Origin: DAHUXN01 sp963729815
Lineage (GTDB): Bacteria > Acidobacteriota > Terriglobia > Acidiferrales > UBA7541
DNA length: 64,000 nt
Assembly (NCBI GenBank): GCA_963729815.1
Contig: CAVSPU010000002.1
Span: 744,001-808,000 of the forward strand
Direction of reading: 5' to 3'
Positions within the stretch are counted from its first letter, which is position 1. Each line of letters begins with the position of its first letter. The position numbers and the translations under genes are program-made. Below are positions 44,654 to 52,088 of this stretch, in pieces. A model generated the notes under the pieces. That model was not told where the DNA came from and ran no database searches. It was given only the letters and a program-made list of their open reading frames with translations.

Positions 44654-45094
44654 CTATTGCTCTGCTCCCGCCTCTAATGCACGTACGCGGGCCTGGTCGC
44701 AGAGCTTTTCCTCCCTCTGAAGCTCACGAATAGGCTTAGAAAAATCCGTCTCTCCATTGGACATAATTCCTGGTACAAACTTCGCCGTATCAAACGCGAT
44801 CACACTGAAGGAATTGTCTCCTCCCTCCAAAAGATAGGTGGCTCCGTTTGTTCCGTTCCCTTTCGCTGGAATCGGCATTGGAACGTCGTTCCACACGCAC
44901 CCCGTTTCGGTGTCCAGAAGAAATAAACCCTGCGTGCTTCCGCTGTTTCCCTGCATTCGGGCAATCTCGAACCTGCCCTTCGCGGGTGCGGGCAAAGCAG
45001 CCGCATTGACCGCCTTCTTCGGTGCTGCCCAAGACAGGAAGGCGAATACCAGCGCACCGCACAAGGCTCCGTACAAAGCATTTTTTGTGTTCAC
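44654..45094 (-). CDS. Membrane-anchored or secreted protein of unknown function
   Basis: This 146-aa protein has an N-terminal hydrophobic segment (ALYGALCGALVFAFLSWAAP) and a soluble part (GRFEIARMQGNSGSTQGLFL, TNGATYLLEGGDNSFSVIAF). The family is not recognised. It is the only gene in the left half of the element on the minus strand besides the resolvase, so it may be accessory cargo. Confidence 0.55.
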   Translation of the reverse strand: MNTKNALYGALCGALVFAFLSWAAPKKAVNAAALPAPAKGRFEIARMQGNSGSTQGLFLLDTETGCVWNDVPMPIPAKGNGTNGATYLLEGGDNSFSVIAFDTAKFVPGIMSNGETDFSKPIRELQREEKLCDQARVRALEAGAEQ

Positions 45095-45260
45095 GGTCTC
45101 CTCCTCGTTCGTGGAATTTGGTCCAAGAAATTGCTCACGGAGTGTACCCCCTTACTACCGACCGCAGTACTGAGCGTTACATATTGCCTCGTTCTTCCCA
45201 AAATCGGCTTAGAATCGCGCAGCAAGGCAGCACTGTACGCCGAATTGTGGAGGCCGACCT

Positions 45261-45848
45261 GTGAGCCCTGAATTGCAAGCTATCGCCCGACGACTGGAAG
45301 AGATTGAGAAGCAAGTTGCCCATTTAGCGGCTATCGTGACCGAGCATTCTGACCCAGACCGGACTGTCACTGCGCAGAGCTTTGTTGTCAGGGACGAGCA
45401 CGGGAAACGGCGAGCGGAACTCGGCATGGTGATTCCGGTGGACCAGACAGAACCGCGCCCCTGGCTCGGCCTTTTCGACGCAAACGGTCGGCTCCGTGCA
45501 GGTGTCGGAGTGGACGCCGAAGGCGCTTGGCTAGAACTCTACGGCGCGAAGGATCAACCTTTCGTCGAAGTGAATGCCGGGCAAGAAGGGCCAACGATTC
45601 GACTATTCGATTCGACTAAAAAAGCGCGATTGGTCGTCACTGTGAGTCCGTCAGGCGAGCCAAGCTTACTCATGCACGATGCTAACGGAAAACTCCGCGT
45701 GGGCCTGGAGATCGCATCCACGGGTGAGCCGAGCTTAATCATGTACGACGGCAATGCGGAGCCGCGCCTGGACCTTAGCGTCGAAAATCGGGGACCGCAA
45801 CTCCGATTCCGCGATGACGATAAGGGACCGTGGTCCTCGCAGGTGTAA
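45261..45848 (+). CDS. Repeat-rich protein with N-terminal coiled coil
   Basis: This 195-aa protein starts with a coiled coil (LQAIARRLEEIEKQVAHLAA) and then has four or five short beta repeats of about 20 residues, such as LFDANGRLRAGVGVDAEGAW, LHDANGKLRVGLEIASTGEP-like and MYDGNAEPRLDLSVENRG units. GTG at 45261 is preceded by GGAGGCCGACCT. Related repeat proteins occur in many bacteria without a known function. Confidence 0.6.
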   Translation: MSPELQAIARRLEEIEKQVAHLAAIVTEHSDPDRTVTAQSFVVRDEHGKRRAELGMVIPVDQTEPRPWLGLFDANGRLRAGVGVDAEGAWLELYGAKDQPFVEVNAGQEGPTIRLFDSTKKARLVVTVSPSGEPSLLMHDANGKLRVGLEIASTGEPSLIMYDGNAEPRLDLSVENRGPQLRFRDDDKGPWSSQV

Positions 45849-46046
45849 ATCGGCCATTCTACGATGCCGTGTATCCGGCGCAGAGTGTTTGCTCCATTCA
45901 CTTTCCATAAATAGATGATTTTGGAACACCAAATCTGCTTGGTTTTCACTGCTTAAATTCAACGGCTTGCGAGAGCCAATTTGGAGGGGTTTTTGGAACG
46001 CCGCGAAAGCGATAATCAGCATCTTCCAGCAGAAAACCAGGGGTTC

Positions 46047-46108
46047 GAGGGTGAAACCGAGGGTGATACACGGTTTCACTCCGATTTCGGGCCCTCGTTT
46101 TCACCCTC
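46047..46108. repeat. Overlapping inverted repeats with GGGTGAA units
   Basis: GAGGGTGAAACCGAGGG (46047-46063) pairs with CCCTCGTTTTCACCCTC (46092-46108) with one mismatch, while GTGAAACCG (46051-46059) can instead pair with CGGTTTCAC (46071-46079). More GGGTGAA copies follow at 46114-46120 and, inverted, at 46165-46171. A further perfect dyad GAACAC/GTGTTC lies at 46126-46142. Confidence 0.7.
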
Positions 46109-46250
46109 CGTCAGGGTGAACACAGGAACACACGCAGTGTTCTCCCCAAAATAAGTGCGTTGCGTTCACCCACATGCCCAGGCTAAGCCCCGATCCGCGA
46201 GGCAAATCCGAGATGCTAAGCCTGAAAAAAGACCGCGGACGAAAACCCCG

Positions 46251-46326
46251 GTTTGGGCGGTAGCGACCCCGGGTTTTGTGCGAAAATGCCGCCCAAATGT
46301 AATGCGGGGGTCGCTACCGCCCAAAC
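46251..46326. repeat. Perfect 20-bp inverted repeat
   Basis: GTTTGGGCGGTAGCGACCCC (46251-46270) and its exact reverse complement (46307-46326) are separated by 36 bp. The spacer contains CCGCCCAAA (46289-46297), which can also pair with the left arm, so two alternative stems are possible. Origin, attenuator or protein-binding roles are all open. Confidence 0.85.
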
Positions 46327-46794
46327 GCTCCGCGCGTCATGCGCTGCGCAGTGTGTCCGCAATCATGCGCTGCACAATCAAACCGTGCAGCCTGGAGTGA
46401 AACGCATGCGTCGCCCTCGCGCGGGCCTCAGGATTCGCCGCACACACGCGATACCCCGAGGGCAAATTTCACGCGAGAAAAGTCCACCTTGATTGGGAAA
46501 CATCTCGGCTACGGGCAGCGGGGCCCTTTCCGCCCAGTTTTCGTGTAATTCTCTTCAGCACTTTTTAGCCTCAATCTCACGACTTTTTGCACCCAAATCT
46601 GCATGGTCGAACTCATGCACGTTTTTCCCAGCAACACACGCCCGATTCGCCCCATCAATGCCCGCGCTGTTTCGATACGAGTTTTTCACGGCGCAGTGTG
46701 GAACTCTTTGAGGGGAATTCGAGCTCATAAAAGATCATGGAGTGAGTAGGATCCTTGTTTTGCCTCTCAATCCCACTGTGGTTCCTGTGTGAAA

Positions 46795-46998
46795 CATTTT
46801 TCTTTGAAATGTTTTGCTCACTTGATGCCCATTAGTATAAGTAGAGGGCAACTTTTCTGCGTCAAGCTCATAAAGCCCGACTGAGTCGCCGCAGGAGAGA
46901 AATCGTTACATCGTCCCACCGAGGAGCCTGCACTTTTCGTGAGCACTTTTCTTTGAGCACTTTCACCGACTTTCTGGCTATAGGTATAGAGAGGGCAA
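46795..46998 (+). promoter_or_regulatory. Two related promoter copies with tandem iterons
   Basis: Two ~55-bp copies (46795-46851 and 46944-46998) share CA(T/C)TTTTCTTTGA at their left, a TATA(A/G) -10-like box and GAGGGCAA at the right. The second overlaps three tandem units GCACTTTTCGTGA, GCACTTTTCTTTGA and GCACTTTCACCGA (46930-46969). They lie just upstream of the ribbon-helix-helix-like gene at 47050. Confidence 0.55.
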
Positions 46999-47049
46999 AG
47001 CTGGAAGCCCTCACCGCGACGAGACTCCTCAAACCGAAAGGAGCGTCAG

Positions 47050-47322
47050 ATGCCTGTTCTTAAAGCACCGCCCGTTCAACCCAAGAATGAAACCCTCCAA
47101 TTGCGTGTCTCGCGAGATTTGAAATTTCGGCTGATGCACTATGCGGAGTTCATCCACGCGCCCGCGTCGTACGTCGTGACCAAAGCACTTGAGCGTCTGT
47201 TTTGTTTGGATAAGGAGTTTCAGGAATTTCTCGCGGCATGCAGAAGGCCGGAGTCAGGGGACCACAGCGAGGAAGGAAGCGGAGCAGCGACCGCGCACGA
47301 AAGCAACTGCCACATCCGTTAG
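47050..47322 (+). CDS. Ribbon-helix-helix-like small protein
   Basis: This 90-aa protein has ETLQLRVSRDLKFRLMHYAE near its start, the beta-strand plus helix pattern of CopG/Arc-type ribbon-helix-helix proteins, then SYVVTKALERLF as the second helix. Residues after 65 look disordered. GAAAGGAGCGTCAG precedes the ATG. It may bind the tandem iterons directly upstream, as such proteins often regulate their own promoter. Confidence 0.65.
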   Translation: MPVLKAPPVQPKNETLQLRVSRDLKFRLMHYAEFIHAPASYVVTKALERLFCLDKEFQEFLAACRRPESGDHSEEGSGAATAHESNCHIR

Positions 47323-47349
47323 GCTGATGCAGCCGAGTCTTGCTGTTTC

Positions 47350-47958
47350 TCATGCGCCAGGACGCTCTTGAGCCGCGCGGTACACGATCCCGACGCCAAC
47401 TCTCAACTGGTTTGCAATGTCGCGCCACGTCGCTCCTTGGCTGCGTAAGCGGCCAACGGCGGTCGCGTCCACGATTGTTCGCGGTCTTCCGAGTGTTTTG
47501 CCCTTCGTGCGTGCGTTCCGTAGCCCGGCACGCACTCTCTCGGCGATTAACGACCGCTCTAGCTCGGCCACGGCACCTAACACGGTAAAGACCATTTTTC
47601 CAGTAGGTGTCGTTGTGTCCATCTGTTCGCTGAGACTGACGAAGGCGATACCAAGGGCGTTGAACGTTTCGAGCGCCCGAAGCAAGTGAGAAACCGAACG
47701 TGCGAACCTGTCGAATTTCCAGACTATGACCACATCGAACTTACGTCGGTGGGCGTCAGTCATCAGTCGGTTTAGCTCGGGACGGGAATCCTTCGCGCCG
47801 CTCACTCCCGCATCCAGATATTGATCGACGACGTGCCAGCCACGGGCCTGAGCGAATTGCTCAAGCTCCCGCGTCTGCATGTTCACATCTTGTCCGTGAT
47901 TCGTGGTGCTTACTCGGGCGTACATTGCTGCCCGCTGCTGTAGAATTCCTGAAGCCAC
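47350..47958 (-). CDS. Small serine resolvase/invertase
   Basis: This 202-aa Tn3-type resolvase has the catalytic serine in MYARVSTTNHGQD (residue about 17), the conserved WKFDRFARSVSHLL and AVAELERSLIAERVRAGL helix, and a C-terminal HTH (GATWRDIANQLRVGVGIVYR). It begins with GTG and GGAGGTGCAAC upstream. It may resolve dimers of the excised element or act in a DNA inversion. It is convergent to the gene at 47050. Confidence 0.9.
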   Translation of the reverse strand: MASGILQQRAAMYARVSTTNHGQDVNMQTRELEQFAQARGWHVVDQYLDAGVSGAKDSRPELNRLMTDAHRRKFDVVIVWKFDRFARSVSHLLRALETFNALGIAFVSLSEQMDTTTPTGKMVFTVLGAVAELERSLIAERVRAGLRNARTKGKTLGRPRTIVDATAVGRLRSQGATWRDIANQLRVGVGIVYRAAQERPGA

Positions 47959-48026
47959 GTTGCACCTCCGTTGTGCAATTGGGTTAGGGGCGCGTTGCTG
48001 TTGACGCAGCGGCGCGTCCCGTATTC

Positions 48027-48158
48027 CTATCTGTGCTTTTTCAAATACTCATCAATCGCCTTGCGAATCAGCGCGCTCAGCGTTGCGCCCGTCTTCTCGG
48101 AAAGAGCGTTGAGCCTTTCGTGCTGTTCCTCGCGCAGATTGATGTTGGTCCGTTTCAT
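48027..48158 (-). CDS. 43-aa ribbon-helix-helix protein
   Basis: This small frame encodes MKRTNINLREEQHERLNALS followed by EKTGATLSALIRKAIDEYL, a complete CopG/ParD-type ribbon-helix-helix fold of 43 residues. It is too short for most gene finders. It is divergent from the gene at 48242 and starts 11 bp from an 18-bp palindrome, which is the classical arrangement for an autoregulated RHH repressor. No toxin gene is obvious next to it. Confidence 0.75.
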   Translation of the reverse strand: MKRTNINLREEQHERLNALSEKTGATLSALIRKAIDEYLKKHR

Positions 48159-48168
48159 ACTTGCTTGT

Positions 48169-48186
48169 ATACACCTTAAGGTGTAT
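48169..48186. promoter_or_regulatory. 18-bp palindromic operator candidate
   Basis: ATACACCTTAAGGTGTAT is a perfect palindrome between the RHH gene (start 48158, minus) and the plus-strand gene at 48242. Its GTGTA-type half-sites fit recognition by a dimeric small repressor, most simply the 43-aa RHH protein itself. Confidence 0.65.
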
Positions 48187-48207
48187 TGTCGTCAAGAAGA
48201 AAAGAAA

Positions 48208-48230
48208 GCCCCGGACCTGGAATCCGGGGC
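48208..48230. terminator. Strong GC hairpin
   Basis: GCCCCGGA (48208-48215) and TCCGGGGC (48223-48230) form an 8-bp stem with a 7-nt loop. On the minus strand it is followed by TTTCTTTTCTTC, like a terminator. On the plus strand it lies between the operator and the start of the next gene and might attenuate it. Confidence 0.55.
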
Positions 48231-48241
48231 GAGAGTACCTC

Positions 48242-49078
48242 TTGAAACGTCACGAGAAGCATACACGAAGGCGCTCCAAGCGCGTTAGTCAACGGTCGCG
48301 ACCCAAGTCTAACCGTGGACGCCGAAGCAAGGCACGCGAGCGAGAAACTCTAGACGCACACGGCGCGAAGCTGGCAGAAATCTTCAAGTTTGAGCCGCTC
48401 CGTCAACCCGTAGACCCTCATTTTGCGCCCTACTACCAGCAAGTCCTAGGCGGCAATGCGCACGCGATACTCCGGTACTGCGACGCATTTTGGGAACAGG
48501 GCAATCTCTCCGGTTCATTTTTTGAATTGGTTGGCCGCCTTTTTACGCTCAAGTTCTACAAGGTTGCGGACACAGTTCTGCGGAACATAGAACGCCGCCG
48601 CGTGACGGGGTGGCCCAGCGAGCGGAAGGCTTATGGTCACTGGTACGAGAAGCTCAAACAGTTGTGCGGTCGCACGCGCGATTCGATCCGTGTTGCGCTG
48701 AAAGTGAATCCCCACGCTATGCGGGAAGAGTGCTGGAAGGCGTATATCTCCGAGCCTGCATGGGAAATCAGAAGCGAGCAGGATCGTGAGCACCACCAGT
48801 TGCGTCAACAGGCTATTCAGGACGAATTACTGCGGGGAGCGGAGTCCGCAACTGAAAGAGCGGCCAAGCAATTGAGCGAATCGGGCCGCCTGATAACCTT
48901 GGTGAATGCATTCGGCTCGTTCAACCTGGTTCCAGAGGAAGTGTTCTTGGACCTTGCCCTGACCAACCTCGATGCAGGAAAGCGGAAGTTCCGTCTTAGA
49001 CCGTCAGAAGTCGCTCGCAAGTACGCCTGTAAGATAGCGGGCCTTTCCGAGTCCACAGTGAGCCACTGGAAAAGCTAG
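48242..49078 (+). CDS. Element-borne protein of unknown function
   Basis: This 278-aa basic protein has an arginine/lysine-rich N-terminus (KRHEKHTRRRSKRVSQRSRP) and a mostly helical rest ending in SEVARKYACKIAGLSESTVS, which could be a helix-turn-helix. The start is uncertain: TTG at 48242 follows GAGAG and the hairpin; an upstream TTG at 48161 would place the palindrome inside the gene. It may be a replication or control protein because it precedes the primase. Confidence 0.5.
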   Translation: MKRHEKHTRRRSKRVSQRSRPKSNRGRRSKARERETLDAHGAKLAEIFKFEPLRQPVDPHFAPYYQQVLGGNAHAILRYCDAFWEQGNLSGSFFELVGRLFTLKFYKVADTVLRNIERRRVTGWPSERKAYGHWYEKLKQLCGRTRDSIRVALKVNPHAMREECWKAYISEPAWEIRSEQDREHHQLRQQAIQDELLRGAESATERAAKQLSESGRLITLVNAFGSFNLVPEEVFLDLALTNLDAGKRKFRLRPSEVARKYACKIAGLSESTVSHWKS

Positions 49079-49347
49079 GGCAAATAAAATCGATTTAATT
49101 TGCTCACGCAAAATCCGCCGTTTTCGGCGTCTTTGCCATCTCAATCGAACCCGTTCCCAAAAATCCGAGCCGCCACAAAACCGCATAAACATTGATGTTG
49201 TTCGCTGTTGCGTACATACGCGCGCCGAATCGTGCTTGCAGGTTGCGTGCAAAATTGACCTGAAGCGCGAACGCCCCGAGCCGGTTAGCCCGAGGCGTCG
49301 CGAAATTCGCTCGCTTGCTTTGCATGGCGGCGAGCTTGAGGCGATAC

Positions 49348-49608
49348 GTGAAAACTCTAAGCGCAACCACATCGCATAGTCAAGATTTCCAGACCAAATC
49401 GAATCCGGTTCCGTCCGCGTTGGAATCGCTCATTGCCGATCTGTGCGGCCTTCGTGACGGGATGATCGCGACAGACCGGCGGCGACGCTCCGGGATTCTT
49501 GCGGGACAACTCGCGTTGCTCGCCCGTGAGTATCAGCGAGGGCGACGCCCTAGCCGCAAAACGCTGAAGCGTTTTTTTCACTTCGTCGCGCGGGAGCAAG
49601 CCCTATGA
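49348..49608 (+). CDS. Small protein upstream of the primase
   Basis: This 86-aa protein (LESLIADLCGLRDGMIATDR, RRPSRKTLKRFFHFVAREQA) has a basic helical C-terminus. GTG at 49348 has TTGAGGCGATAC upstream; ATG at 49324 is an in-frame alternative. Its TGA overlaps the ATG of the primase gene (ATGA), so the two are translationally coupled. Not recognised otherwise. Confidence 0.55.
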   Translation: MKTLSATTSHSQDFQTKSNPVPSALESLIADLCGLRDGMIATDRRRRSGILAGQLALLAREYQRGRRPSRKTLKRFFHFVAREQAL

Positions 49609-51506
49609 GCGCGATTACCTGTGAGCAAATCGGGAGGGCGGTGCTGGGCGAGCCGACGAAGCGTGCGGGTGCCGAATTGCTATGGCACTGCTCGAATCAC
49701 GAGGACAGGCACGAGAGTCTTTCCATCAATCCAAAGAAAGATGTGTTTCTCTGCGCGCCGTGCAACGCCAGTGGAACAGCTTGGCAGTTTGCATCATTCC
49801 TCGCGCGCCTCGATCCCGGCGATAAGCAAGGTGTAACGGCATGGCTCAAAGAACGCGGGTTGCTCTACGGCAGGCAGCCCGCGAAAGCTGCGAACGGGCA
49901 CGGGCCGTGCGTGGCCGAGTACGTGTACCACGAGACAAACGGAAACCCCGTCGCGCGCAAACTGCGCTTCGAGCCGGGTGCCGATGGCCGCAAAAAAGAC
50001 TTTACTTTGCAACGATGGGAAAACGGCGCGTGGATTTGCGGCCTGGGCTCCGTGAAAACCCCACTGTATCGGCTGCCTGAGATTCAGGACGAGCCGTTTG
50101 TCATTCTGACGGAGGGCGAGAAAGACGCAGACGCGGGCGGGAAAATCGGGCTCGCGACTACGACAAGCGGTAGCGTCAACTCATTCCGTGACGATCACGC
50201 AGAGGCTTTGCGCGACAAGGATGTTGTGATTGTTGCCGACGCGGACGATCCGGGCCGCGAACACGCGCAGAGAGTAGCCGCGATGCTGCACGGCAAGGCC
50301 GCGAGCCTCAAGCTGTGCGAAATCCCCGGCTCGAAAGACTTAGCCGAGGCAATCGAGAAAGGCGTGCCGAAAAGCGTTCTGCTTGCGCTATTCGAGGATA
50401 CGCCCGAGTGGAAGCCTACTGGGGGCCGCGAAATTCTCGATTCTGTTCTTGCCTTCATCCGGCGATTCGTAGCGCTCGCCGGGAATCAGGTGCGGATTGT
50501 GGCGCTGTGGGCGGCGCACACGCACGTGCTAGACGTGCTGGATTGCACTCCGTACCTGAGCGTCAATTCGGCGGAGAAGCAAAGCGGTAAGACCCGGCTG
50601 CTAGAAGTTCTTGAGACCCTCGTGCGCGAGCCTTGGCTGACAGGGCGTGTTACAGCGGCGGTGCTCACCCGCAAGATTGATGCCGTTAAGCCGACGTTGC
50701 TTTTGGACGAATCGGACGCTGCATTCGGCGGCGAGAAAGAGTACGCGGAGGCTCTTCGGGGAATTTTGAACAGTGGGTATCGGCGCGGCGGAAAAGCATC
50801 GTGCTGCGTCGGACAGGGTGCGAACACTTCGTACAAAGATTTCGAGACGTTCTGCGCTAAGGCCATCGCTGGCATCGGCAAACTGCCTGACACCGTGGCC
50901 GACCGGAGCATACCAATCCAGCTCAAACGGGCGAAGCGCGGCGAAGTTGAAAAATTCCGCAAGCGCGAGGTTGAGCGAGAGGCCAGTCAGATCAAAGCGC
51001 GGCTTGGCGCATGGTGCGCGAGGATTCTCGAAGAACTGCGCGACGCGCGGCCTGCGATTCCCGAGCAACTGTCGGATCGGCAAGCCGACTGTTGCGAACC
51101 CATGCTTGCGATTGCGGACCTTGCCGGCGGTGACTGGCCCGACGTAGCACGGCGGGCGCTTCTAGAACTGTGCGCCGAGGGCCAAGCCGACGATCAATCG
51201 GCGGGCGTACGACTCTTGGCCGACATCCGGCAGATATTCGCCGAGCGTCAGCTTGATCGGATTTCGTCTGCCGATTTGGTGGGCGCACTCATCGAAATCG
51301 AGACGTCACCCTGGGCCGAATTGTCCCACGGTAAGCCAATCACAAAGTCAAAACTGGCCCGAATCCTTGGCCGGTTTGGGATAACCCCGGATTCCATCCG
51401 TTTCGACGATGGCACCCGCAAAGGGTACAAGTTTTCAGATTTCAAGGATGCCTTCTCGCGCTATCTCTCCCATGAGAAAAATGGAACAACGGAACAATCC
51501 GCATAG
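49605..51506 (+). CDS. TOPRIM/DUF3631 primase-helicase-like protein
   Basis: This 633-aa protein combines a CHC2-like zinc region (CSNHEDRHESLSINPKKDVF then CAPC, residues about 29-52), a TOPRIM domain (FVILTEGEKDAD and VVIVADADDPGREHA, residues about 165-220) and a DUF3631-type ATPase part with Walker A-like NSAEKQSGKTRLLE and Walker B-like PTLLLDESDAAF. Such proteins initiate replication of phage satellites and integrative elements. It is the main replication candidate of the element. Confidence 0.82.
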   Translation: MSAITCEQIGRAVLGEPTKRAGAELLWHCSNHEDRHESLSINPKKDVFLCAPCNASGTAWQFASFLARLDPGDKQGVTAWLKERGLLYGRQPAKAANGHGPCVAEYVYHETNGNPVARKLRFEPGADGRKKDFTLQRWENGAWICGLGSVKTPLYRLPEIQDEPFVILTEGEKDADAGGKIGLATTTSGSVNSFRDDHAEALRDKDVVIVADADDPGREHAQRVAAMLHGKAASLKLCEIPGSKDLAEAIEKGVPKSVLLALFEDTPEWKPTGGREILDSVLAFIRRFVALAGNQVRIVALWAAHTHVLDVLDCTPYLSVNSAEKQSGKTRLLEVLETLVREPWLTGRVTAAVLTRKIDAVKPTLLLDESDAAFGGEKEYAEALRGILNSGYRRGGKASCCVGQGANTSYKDFETFCAKAIAGIGKLPDTVADRSIPIQLKRAKRGEVEKFRKREVEREASQIKARLGAWCARILEELRDARPAIPEQLSDRQADCCEPMLAIADLAGGDWPDVARRALLELCAEGQADDQSAGVRLLADIRQIFAERQLDRISSADLVGALIEIETSPWAELSHGKPITKSKLARILGRFGITPDSIRFDDGTRKGYKFSDFKDAFSRYLSHEKNGTTEQSA

Positions 51507-51608
51507 ACATTCGCGAAAGCGCGGATTTTCAAGCGGAACAGACTGGCCATGTTCCGTTTCTCAAAGCCCGGAAAATCCCAATAAAAACGGACCGTGTTCC
51601 GTTGTTCC
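51483..51608. repeat. Nested inverted repeats around one centre
   Basis: GGAACAACGGAACA (51483-51496) is the exact reverse complement of TGTTCCGTTGTTCC (51595-51608). Inside lie GGATTTTC/GAAAATCC (51523-51530, 51571-51578) and CGGAACA/TGTTCCG (51534-51540, 51550-51556). Outer and inner pairs share a centre near 51545. The block starts in the last codons of the primase gene and fills part of the 378-bp gap 51507-51884, which has no convincing gene. Confidence 0.75.
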
Positions 51609-51884
51609 GGTTCCAAAGCTGGAGCACGAGGGACGAATTGGGTTGCAGAGCGCAAAAATTACTACCTTCACCGTGCGCCTCACCCCTTTCTTCACCGGCT
51701 CGGACAGGGAGACCGTTGCTCGATGCGGGGATACAAACACTGCAACGCGGAAAGGCGCTCTGGGCAAATCACCAGATCGGACGGGAGCGACCCATTATGA
51801 AAAGGGTCGCTCCGGCCCTCTTGAAATTACCGGCGAGCTTTTTTCGCAAAAATCCCTCTGTCTATTGGGTGACGTTTGAACTGA

Positions 51885-52088
51885 ATGTCGAGCACGGCAA
51901 AACTCGTGAAGTTTCAAGCACCAGCAATCGAGCCGGAACTGAAACAGTTCCTCGATGAATGTCTGGTACCGCTGCTCGTGCGCGAGGCGTTGAAAGAATT
52001 GAAGGCTGAAAAGGCGCTTGCGCCCGCGCGCCCGAAAGTGCTACAAACTGCGCGACCGCTTTCCTCAGCGCCGAAGGAGATGGCATGA
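51885..52088 (+). CDS. Small protein preceding the large recombinase
   Basis: This 67-aa protein (STAKLVKFQAPAIEPELKQF, LDECLVPLLVREALKELKAE) is helical with a disordered alanine/proline-rich tail. Its TGA overlaps the ATG of the recombinase gene, so both should be translated together. A small protein with this position could be an excision-directionality factor, but nothing in its sequence proves it. Confidence 0.55.
   Translation: MSSTAKLVKFQAPAIEPELKQFLDECLVPLLVREALKELKAEKALAPARPKVLQTARPLSSAPKEMA

Larger units (their letters stand above)
45849..47049. other. 1.2-kb non-coding control region of the element
   Basis: This long stretch has no convincing gene but is dense in signals: inverted repeats at 46047-46142 and 46251-46326, a 14-bp near-direct repeat TCATGCGCTGC(G/A)CA at 46337 and 46363, and tandem promoter-like copies with 13-14 bp iterons at 46795-46998. 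It is the best candidate for a replication origin and main promoter region of the element. Confidence 0.5.

Noticed and set aside
42942..47980. 11-bp GTTGTGCAATT shared by 42942-42952 and 47970-47980 (possible second recombinase site)
   Set aside because: Repeats of 11 bp are expected by chance within 10 kb, and the second copy is next to the resolvase ribosome binding site, which explains the neighbouring TTGCACC.
51409..51879. 156-aa open frame overlapping the primase end
   Set aside because: Its first third lies inside the primase gene in another frame, the rest covers the nested inverted repeats, and there is no ribosome binding site.
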